DNA of 64,000 nt, taken from DATBLE01 sp046732255 (GTDB lineage: Bacteria > Actinomycetota > Thermoleophilia > Gaiellales > Gaiellaceae). Positions 58,686 to 64,000 of this stretch are shown here, piece after piece. Each line of letters starts with the position of its first letter. Position 1 is the stretch's first letter. A program made the translations under genes and the position numbers. Location of the stretch: contig JBKPMR010000051.1 of the NCBI GenBank assembly GCA_046732255.1, positions 1-64,000 on the forward strand, given 5' to 3'. The notes beneath the pieces were generated by a model, which did not search any database, had not been told where the DNA came from, and was given only the letters and a program-made list of their open reading frames with translations.

Positions 58686-59969
58686 GTGACCCGCAGCGTG
58701 AGCCGGTCGGACGTCGTTGTTGGAGCGCTCGTCGTCGTTTCGATCGCCATTCCGCTCGCTGCGCTGGCCGCGTCGGGGCACGCGTTGCCCGACATGCCAC
58801 GGTTCCGATACGAGGGTCTCACCGGCGACGCGTCCGGCTACTACGCCGCGTCGCGTCAGCTCATGTCGAAGGCGACATCGGCAGGAGGCGCGGTGCTGGT
58901 GGCGCTGGTCTGCGTGTTGGCGGTGCTGATCGCAGCGGTTCGGCGGCGGCAACTGGCCGCGCACTGGGCTCTCGTCGCCGGGTTCGTCGCGCTCAGCGTT
59001 GCGCTGGCGATCATTGTCGCGCGCATGTCCGCGCCGGGGGCAGCCGTGATCGGATGGTCGCTGGTCTGGGCCGTCCCCCTGGCTCCGCTGCGCGCGGTGG
59101 GGGCTCTTCGGGAGCATCCGGCGTTCGAAGTCTCCGTCGTGCTCTCACTCGCCGCGATCGCAGGCACCGTCGCCTGCACGGCGGTGATCGGTCAGGCGGC
59201 GACGACCAAACGCTGGCTCGGGGTCGGGGCAGCCGCCCTCTGCGCCTTCTGGCCGCTGTTCGTCCGACCCGTGGCCGGCCCGAAGGCGTGGGAGAACGGA
59301 AGTTGGCACGTCCTCGTCGGCCTGGCGGCCTATACCGAGCCCGTCTCGACCTTCCTCGTCGCGGCCGCTCTGGCGCTCATTCTCGCCGCCGTTCCCACCC
59401 CGCTTCGGCTGACGATTGCCGGGATCGCGCTGAGCCTGGCGACGCTCGTGAAGATGACCAACGGTCTGCTCGCCGCCGTGATCACTCTCGTCTGTCTCGC
59501 CTACTTCGGCTGGCGCAAGTCCGCGCCGCTCGTCGCCGGAGGGCTCGTGTTCCTGCCCGTCCTGTTCGCGTACTGGCCGCTCGGCTACCCCGAGATCAAG
59601 GGGCCGACGGCCGAGAAGCCGGCGTTCGTCTCGTCGGTCCATGCCGCCGCGCACAACTGGCTCGACTCGCTCGTCTTCTCGCCGCGGACGCTGGCCGTAC
59701 TCGTCCCGCTGGCGGTCCTCGGCACGTACTTCATCCGCTCGAGACTTGCACTCTGGCTGCTCGTCCTGCCGGTGCTGGTCAACGCGGTGTTCTACACGGC
59801 CTACGCGCACACGGCGGAGCATCCGCGTTTCCTATACGTCAGTCTTCCGGCCGTCTTCGTTCTGTGGACCGCAGGCGCGAGCGGCATCGTCCTTTCCGTC
59901 ACGGGATGGCTTCGAGCGGCCCGCCGCTCCGAGACGCAGACAGCAACGGCCAGGCCCGCCCGCCGCTAG
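58686..59969 (+). CDS. polytopic membrane protein, glycosyltransferase-like (GT-C type)
   Basis: 427 residues from GTG 58686, about eleven membrane helices ('DVVVGALVVVSIAIPLAALAA', 'ALVAGFVALSVALAIIVARM', 'LVPLAVLGTYFI' and others). The loop after the first helix, 'PDMPRFRYEGLTGDASGYYAASRQLM', with Asp-Ala-Ser-Gly-Tyr-Tyr resembles the catalytic loop of GT-C enzymes. It is not assigned to a named family. It diverges from the GT87-like gene (94 bp between starts), so the cassette could encode two enzymes of one surface glycan or lipoglycan step. Confidence 0.72.
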   Translation: MTRSVSRSDVVVGALVVVSIAIPLAALAASGHALPDMPRFRYEGLTGDASGYYAASRQLMSKATSAGGAVLVALVCVLAVLIAAVRRRQLAAHWALVAGFVALSVALAIIVARMSAPGAAVIGWSLVWAVPLAPLRAVGALREHPAFEVSVVLSLAAIAGTVACTAVIGQAATTKRWLGVGAAALCAFWPLFVRPVAGPKAWENGSWHVLVGLAAYTEPVSTFLVAAALALILAAVPTPLRLTIAGIALSLATLVKMTNGLLAAVITLVCLAYFGWRKSAPLVAGGLVFLPVLFAYWPLGYPEIKGPTAEKPAFVSSVHAAAHNWLDSLVFSPRTLAVLVPLAVLGTYFIRSRLALWLLVLPVLVNAVFYTAYAHTAEHPRFLYVSLPAVFVLWTAGASGIVLSVTGWLRAARRSETQTATARPARR

Positions 59970-60153
59970 CGATCCGGCCGGCGGTCCTTCGAGGTTCCTT
60001 TTGAACCCGGGCGGGGCGTTTGCGAGGACCGTCGGGTGGTGCTGAAAGAGCGCCGCCAGGGTCTGTCGGAGACGTTCTCGGGGTGTCGTCGACCAGCGGT
60101 TCCACCCCGACCAGGCGACGCTCGACGGCCGGTGAGCCCAGGGTGGGCAACAT

Positions 60154-60303
60154 GGGGGCAACACAACCCACGAGATCGGCCGAAACTCGGAGTGGCCGGA
60201 ATGCCTCAAATCGGCTTGAAACCCAGCTCCACCGAGACCAGCCGAGGCTCAGCGCGGCTTCTCTTAATCCCAAGGTCGAAGGTTCGAATCCTTCACGGCC
60301 CAT
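60154..60303. repeat. tRNA-Lys 3'-end copy 2 with conserved upstream arm
   Basis: 60261-60303 is identical to 57211-57253. The arm from 60154 to the repeat matches 62922-63028 in spacing and in several blocks (GGGGGCAACACAACC, CCAGCTC, CTTCTCTTAATCCC). This gap, 59970-60380, contains no convincing gene. It is best read as an attachment junction between the two cassettes. Confidence 0.8.
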
Positions 60304-60380
60304 GCCGGAGTACGCTCGCGCCGGCGGCGGCGCGACCAGAAGCTCGCGCCGCTCGCCCCTTCCGCCGATGACCGGTGGAG

Positions 60381-60899
60381 TTACCCTTTGCGCTCCTTCT
60401 GCAGCTCCCGGAGCTGGTCGCTGAGTTCGCTGACCTGCTTCGTCAGACCGGCGACGGCCGCGATGACCTGCTCGATTCGCGGATCGGGAACTGCTCGTGG
60501 ATCGAAGACACCGTCGACTTCGATCTTCTCGACCTTGATGTCCTTGAGCTCGGGCTTCTCGTGCTTTTCGTTCTTCTCGAGCTTCTCGTTCTTCTCGAAC
60601 TTCTCGTTCTTTTCGAACTTCTCCGGCTTCTCGGGCTTCTCGACCTTCTCCTCCTTGATCTCCTTCAGCCAATCCTTGGCGACTTCCGGGAAGTCCTTGT
60701 CGAAGAAGTCCTTCAAAGACGTCTTGCCGACCTCGAAATTCGGGTTCTTGCTGGCGACGAAGCCGACGATCGCCGAAAGGTCGCGCACCTTCAGCTCGGT
60801 TAGCGGCGTGTCGAGGTTGATCTTGACCTCGGGCCGGTCCTCCTTCGGGACGAAGGGCTCCTTCGATCTGTCCGCTCGTCTGCCTCTGCTTGCGGCCAT
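60381..60899 (-). CDS. 172-residue protein with ten consecutive x-Glu-Lys triplets
   Basis: ATG 60899 has a strong ribosome site (CGGAGGAGAC). The first 25 residues are basic, followed by a conserved-looking domain (about 24-80: 'VKINLDTPLTELKVRDLSAI' and 'NPNFEVGKTSLKDFFDKDFP'). Residues 86-115 are ten x-Glu-Lys triplets (VEK PEK PEK FEK NEK FEK and so on). The C-terminus is a short coiled coil ('RIEQVIAAVAGLTKQVSEL'). I do not recognise the family. It is the third gene of an operon with two ATP-grasp ligase genes. The alternating Glu/Lys array would suit side-chain amide formation or amino-acid addition by an ATP-grasp enzyme; this is an inference. It could also be a simple charged spacer. 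Confidence 0.85.
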   Translation of the reverse strand: MAASRGRRADRSKEPFVPKEDRPEVKINLDTPLTELKVRDLSAIVGFVASKNPNFEVGKTSLKDFFDKDFPEVAKDWLKEIKEEKVEKPEKPEKFEKNEKFEKNEKLEKNEKHEKPELKDIKVEKIEVDGVFDPRAVPDPRIEQVIAAVAGLTKQVSELSDQLRELQKERKG

Positions 60900-60941
60900 G
60901 TCTCCTCCGTTCGTGTCGATTCCGGTGACGGGTCGCGGCGC

Positions 60942-61904
60942 TTACTCCATAGGCATCACGCTCTCGGGCACACGGGCGCCGGCCCCGTCGTGCAGGAGCT
61001 CGGCGAGCGCTGCGCTGATCGGCTGCGTTGCCTGCTGCTCGTAGTAGAGGAACCCAGGGGACGGGTTCACCTCGAAGCAGTAGTAGTCGCCGGCTGGCGT
61101 CTGCTTGAGGTCGATGCCGGTCAGCAACAAATCCAGCTCGCGCGCTAGGCGAAGGCATGATTCTTCGACCGCCGCGGGCACAGTGGTCGGCTCCATGACC
61201 ACGCCGTGGCCGTCGCGCTCCGCGTAGCGGTAGTCGACGGCGTCGGAGTGCACGCGACATGCGAACACGCGATCACCCACGGTGTGCACTCGTACGTTCT
61301 CGCCCGGGACGAACTCCTGGACTTGAGTAGGAGCATGCCGAACCAGCGGGAGACGCTCCAGGTGCTGCCGGGTCACGCGGCGCACGATCGAGCGGACGCC
61401 ACTGACGGACTTGTAGACGACCTCGCCTGCGCAGTCGTCGTAGAAGCGACGAACCTCGTTCGGATCAGAGCTGATCAACGTGCGCGGTGTCCGGAGACCG
61501 CACTGGCGTACCAGGAGCGCCTGGTAGGCCTTGCTGCTGTTCGACATCCCACCCGCCAGCCGGTTGACCACGGGGCACGGCATGTCCTCGAACAGCGCCA
61601 TCAGCCCGCTGTCGTACTCGAAGTACATTGCCGGGGCGAGTGGCGGCTCGACGTCGGCAGGCGGCATCCGACCCTCGGCGCCGAGGTAGCGGACGTAGAC
61701 GCCGCTGAGTTCTTCGAGATCCAGCCTCCAGTCGTGGCCCCTGATGTATCCGCGCGGGTGCGAGTCCTCCCAGCGCCAGTTCACATCGAAACCGCTCGGA
61801 TAGAAGCCCAAGTCGAGCAGGCGGTACGGATAACCGCAGTCGTCCAACCGGGCACAGACGAGCTCGGTGACCCGATCAGCCAGGCCGCCGACGACCAGGA
61901 TCAC
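60942..61904 (-). CDS. ATP-grasp ligase, RimK/MvdD (graspetide macrocyclase)-like, active copy
   Basis: 320 residues from GTG 61904, overlapping the previous gene (GTGA). The ATP-grasp core runs from 'CPVVNRLAGGMSNSSKAYQALL' through 'EVVYKSVSGVRSIV' (ATP-binding Lys) and 'VQEFVPGENVRVHTVGD' to 'LTGIDLKQTPAGDYYCFEVN', closing with PSPGFLYYEQ. The Asp and the E-x-N-P metal residues are all present. The last segment is close to the 'IDxRxTPDGxYxFxEVNPSG' motif of MvdC/MvdD-type enzymes that join side-chain carboxylates to hydroxyls or amines in graspetides; RimK-like ligases that add amino acids are the alternative. The N-terminal 100 residues form its pre-ATP-grasp domain. Confidence 0.85.
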   Translation of the reverse strand: MILVVGGLADRVTELVCARLDDCGYPYRLLDLGFYPSGFDVNWRWEDSHPRGYIRGHDWRLDLEELSGVYVRYLGAEGRMPPADVEPPLAPAMYFEYDSGLMALFEDMPCPVVNRLAGGMSNSSKAYQALLVRQCGLRTPRTLISSDPNEVRRFYDDCAGEVVYKSVSGVRSIVRRVTRQHLERLPLVRHAPTQVQEFVPGENVRVHTVGDRVFACRVHSDAVDYRYAERDGHGVVMEPTTVPAAVEESCLRLARELDLLLTGIDLKQTPAGDYYCFEVNPSPGFLYYEQQATQPISAALAELLHDGAGARVPESVMPME

Positions 61905-62791
61905 GACGAGCTCCGAGCTGGCACCGGAGCCGTGAGCAGTTGCACGAGCCCGGCAACGATCTCCTCGCGGGCGGCACCGCCGAAGCGTTCTAGCCGCGGA
62001 CGTGTCTCGACTGTGACGACGCAGAGTCCGGTCCGAGTGGGCGCGAGGCCGACCTCGACGAACGCCAATCCTGCCGCCTGCGCGAATGCACACAGAGACG
62101 GCTCGAGCCCACTCTCCTCCTGAGAGGGCGGGCGGTTCCAGACGACGCGGTCCCCAATGACGCACACCAGCCTCGTGTCGCCGTGTGGAGCCGACAGGCT
62201 GACGGGCGTGACCCGCTGCAGCGCGGCGAGACCGCCCCAATCGTCGGCGCTCGCAACGAGATAGCGCACTCCGCTCGTGAGCGGCCCGTAGACGGCGCCG
62301 CCCGCGCCGTCTGCCGCCACCCGTTCGCCGAAGGCGCGCGCCTCGTCTTCCACGCTCGTCACTAAGGTCTCCAGCGTCGGGAGCCCCGACCGCTGGAGCA
62401 GCCCGTGCCACGACAGCAGCGGAGCCTGTGGCCGGTACCAGACCGCCGGTGGATACCGATTGACAACCGGGCAGGGCAGGCTCCACAACCACCCCAGCAG
62501 CGCCGCGTGTGTCTCGGCGTGCACATATGACAGATCGTCGGGATGCCAGCCGTCTGGATCGATGCGTCCGGTGTCCAGCACCAAAACCCCGGTGATCTCA
62601 TCGTCGCGGACTCCCGTCTGCCCATCGCACGCGAGGAAGCTCACTGTCTGATCGCTGTCCAGCCACCAGGAGAAGCGCGACGGCTCGCTCAGCGGATTCG
62701 CGACGACGTGCGTCGCGTCGCCCCGCTCCGAGAGCACCTCATGCACACTCCGACAGCAGAGGTCGTCGGTATCGCCGAGAAGCAGGTACAA
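61901..62791 (-). CDS. degenerate ATP-grasp paralogue, first gene of the operon
   Basis: 296 residues from TTG 62791. It aligns along its length with the following gene: 'LPCPVVNRYPPAVWYRPQAPL' against 'MPCPVVNRLAGGMSNSSKAY', 'AVYGPLTSGVRYLV' against 'VVYKSVSGVRSIV', 'RLVCVIGDRVVWNR' against 'RVHTVGDRVFACRV', and 'VEVGLAPTRTGLCVVTVETR' against 'TGIDLKQTPAGDYYCFEVNP'. The ATP Lys (K to G), the Asp of GID and the E-x-N-P metal site are lost. It is therefore probably not a ligase by itself, but a substrate-binding or allosteric partner in a heterodimer. It overlaps the active copy by 4 bp, so a 1:1 ratio is expected. Confidence 0.8.
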   Translation of the reverse strand: MYLLLGDTDDLCCRSVHEVLSERGDATHVVANPLSEPSRFSWWLDSDQTVSFLACDGQTGVRDDEITGVLVLDTGRIDPDGWHPDDLSYVHAETHAALLGWLWSLPCPVVNRYPPAVWYRPQAPLLSWHGLLQRSGLPTLETLVTSVEDEARAFGERVAADGAGGAVYGPLTSGVRYLVASADDWGGLAALQRVTPVSLSAPHGDTRLVCVIGDRVVWNRPPSQEESGLEPSLCAFAQAAGLAFVEVGLAPTRTGLCVVTVETRPRLERFGGAAREEIVAGLVQLLTAPVPARSSS

Positions 62792-62921
62792 GGCTCGCTC
62801 CGTACCAGCCGGGCGTCACGCCGGCGTCACCGGCACGTCACCGTCTGCGTCTGCAAGCAAGGCGCAACGGGTGGCGAACGAATACCGCCCGTCGCAAATG
62901 AGGCTGCGCGAGGGGCAACTC

Positions 62922-63069
62922 GGGGGCAACACAACCGACCGAGACAGACCGAGATCCCGGCGCGCCGATCCCTTCCGAAGCCGCATGAATCCAGCTCAGC
63001 CGAACTCGGCCGAGACTACCGGCCACTTCTCTTAATCCCAAGGTCGAAGGTTCGAATCCTTCACTGCCC
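62922..63069. repeat. tRNA-Lys 3'-end copy 3 with conserved upstream arm
   Basis: 63029-63069 repeats the tRNA-Lys 3' end with one mismatch (CACTGCCC for CACGGCCC). The GGGGGCAACACAACC block at 62922 is again exactly 107 bp ahead of it. This marks the right border of the island. The gap 62792-63182 contains no gene besides this junction. Confidence 0.78.
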
Positions 63070-63182
63070 GAACGTTTCATGGCGGGACTCGTCTGTTTCA
63101 ACGCCAAGCGTGCCGAGCTCGCGCTTCGAGTCCGGTCGCGCCCGCAAGGATCTGGTGCCGCCGTTCGCAGTAGGGTTGCCGC

Positions 63183-63575
63183 ATGACGGTCCAGGAGTGG
63201 GTGGACGCGTACGCGCAGGCCTGGCGCGACCGTGATGCGGACGCTGCGGCGTCGCTCTTCACGGACGACTGCCTCTACCGCGACCACCCGCTCCAGGAGC
63301 CTCACCGTGGCGCCGACGGCGTTCGCTCCTACTGGGCGAACGTCACCTCGACGCAGGACCGCGTCGACGTGAGGATGGGCAGGCCGGTCGAGTCGTCGGA
63401 TGGGTGCAGGGCGGCCGTCGAGTTCTGGGTGAGGATGCTGAACGGCGGCGCCGAGGTGACGTTGATCGGGATTCTGTTCCTCCGCTTCGCCGACGACGGG
63501 CGCTGCCGGGAGCTGCGCGAGACGTGGCTCTTCGAGCCCGGCGATCATCCGCCGCACGACGGCTGGGGCGCCTGA
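63183..63575 (+). CDS. SnoaL-like / NTF2-fold protein
   Basis: 130 residues. 'TVQEWVDAYAQAWRDRDADAAASLFTDDCLYRDHPL' is the standard opening of SnoaL-like polyketide cyclase/NTF2-fold proteins, followed by 'GADGVRSYW' and a beta-sheet region 'AAVEFWVRMLNGGAEVTLIGILFLRF'. The fold binds small hydrophobic molecules; the function cannot be told. It is the first gene beyond the island, on the plus strand, 113 bp after the repeat. Confidence 0.82.
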   Translation: MTVQEWVDAYAQAWRDRDADAAASLFTDDCLYRDHPLQEPHRGADGVRSYWANVTSTQDRVDVRMGRPVESSDGCRAAVEFWVRMLNGGAEVTLIGILFLRFADDGRCRELRETWLFEPGDHPPHDGWGA

Positions 63576-63661
63576 GCGCGGGACCCGTTCGAGGGATTTC
63601 GCCGTGATCTAACCCTTTTGGGGATGTTCGGCCGGCTGCCGTTCGTACCGTGAGATTCGGA

Positions 63662-64000
63662 ATGGATTGCAGCTCACGGATGAACAAACGGTCTGGTCGG
63701 CGGCGCGGGCTCGCGGTCGCGCTGTCGCTCGTGGTCTGCTTCTCGCTCTTCGGGTTCCTGCGCGCCGGTGCGAGTTGGGGTGCCCAGTACGACCCGGCCA
63801 CAGATGGGAACTCGATGTACAGCACGACGCTGCTCACGGGTGCCCAGGCGTGGTGGAGTGCCGGCTACACCGGCAGCGGCGTCGACGTCGCGCTGATCGA
63901 CACCGGTGTCTCCCCGGTCGCCGGGCTGGACGCTCCGGGGAAAGTGCTCAACGGCCCTGACCTGTCGCTCGAGTCGCAGGCCCCCAATCTGACCCGGCTC
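63662..64000 (+). CDS. secreted subtilisin-family (S8) protease, N-terminal part (runs off window)
   Basis: Open from ATG 63662 (ATG 63680 is an alternative) to the window edge, 113 codons visible. A basic start and hydrophobic segment ('GLAVALSLVVCFSLFGFLRAG') form a signal peptide. 'TLLTGAQAWWSAGYTGSGVDVALIDTGVSPV' then gives the start of the S8 domain with the catalytic Asp in 'ALIDTGV'. The His and Ser are beyond the edge. The 86 bp before it show no gene. Confidence 0.85.
   Translation, partial: MDCSSRMNKRSGRRRGLAVALSLVVCFSLFGFLRAGASWGAQYDPATDGNSMYSTTLLTGAQAWWSAGYTGSGVDVALIDTGVSPVAGLDAPGKVLNGPDLSLESQAPNLTRL

Larger units (their letters stand above)
57211..63069. mobile_element. accretion island at tRNA-Lys: two abutting cassettes between tRNA 3'-end repeats
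   Basis: The 43 bp 57211-57253 (anticodon loop to the end of tRNA-Lys) recur perfectly at 60261-60303, and at 63029-63069 with 40 of 41 bases. Cassette 1 (57254-60260) has two membrane protein genes; cassette 2 (60304-63028) has three minus-strand genes. The right end of each cassette has the same layout: GGGGGCAACACAACC exactly 107 bp before the tRNA copy, and CCAGCTC at the same offset. No integrase or transposase gene is present, so the elements are either relics or rely on an integrase elsewhere. The island call is inferred from repeats, not from a mobility gene. Confidence 0.72.

Noticed and set aside
60120..60210. Integrase C-terminal tail reading into the tRNA-Lys copy
   Set aside because: The frame containing 'GGNTT' is interrupted by stops upstream and shows no catalytic motif of tyrosine integrases in any frame.
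62838..63557. Minus-strand frame with the text 'GFEPSTLGL' (also seen near 60250)
   Set aside because: That text is the antisense translation of the tRNA-Lys 3' end and is a known kind of spurious protein, not a gene.

Overview
The window is GC-rich, densely coded bacterial chromosome. The gene set suggests an actinobacterium, most likely of the Thermoleophilia (Gaiellales/Solirubrobacterales) type. Actinobacterial signs are an F420-type luciferase-like oxidoreductase, an MMPL exporter, LigD, tandem-GNAT and FHA proteins, and many GTG/TTG starts. Against an ordinary actinomycete stand discrete type II FAS genes with fabZ and a separate accA/accD pair. Taxonomy is an inference from gene content; no rRNA is present.

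Layout. 1-4400: end of a MerR-like gene, a slipin/NfeD membrane pair and a secreted peptidoglycan amidase. 4418-13815: a fatty acid block (ECF sigma, fabZ-fabH-fabD-fabG-fabF, accD-accA), interrupted by HAD, GNAT and arginase-like genes; it has no acpP. 14077-20104: LigD, an NDH-2 gene bracketed by tandem hairpin repeats, a secreted Cys/His-rich protein, a UspA remnant and a membrane cNMP-binding protein. 20200-31647: MrfA-like helicase, thiD-thiL, thioredoxin, glycosyltransferase, PolX, PLP decarboxylase, CaCA exchanger, Nudix and trehalose phosphatase. 31675-42805: split TauE/SafE permease, M23 peptidase, Lon, Hsp20, MMPL, FHA protein, cupin, a decayed gene and a DJ-1/PfpI protein. 42825-57156: surface polysaccharide genes. 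rmlA-C-D and rmlB (dTDP-rhamnose) are separated by a cyclase/STAND regulator. SpoIID-like and subtilase genes follow. A five-gene, tightly overlapping minus-strand operon resembles the Wbp route to UDP-diacetamido-mannuronic acid but has no aminotransferase.

57180-63069 looks like an accretion island at tRNA-Lys(CTT). The last 43 bp of the tRNA gene recur at 60261 (perfect) and 63029 (one mismatch), giving two abutting cassettes. The first carries two polytopic membrane proteins (one GT87-like). The second carries two paralogous ATP-grasp genes, one with its catalytic residues lost, and a 172-residue protein containing ten consecutive x-Glu-Lys triplets. This second cassette is my best candidate for an undescribed system. 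It resembles graspetide (omega-ester/amide peptide) maturation or a tailoring ligase acting on a repetitive protein.

A second theme is dispersed small repeats. A perfect 28-bp palindrome occurs three times: after fabF, in frame inside thiD, and supplying the stop codon of an F420-type oxidoreductase gene. A 58-bp hairpin unit occurs as tandem pairs on both sides of the NDH-2 gene. A hairpin-headed intergenic element occurs twice.
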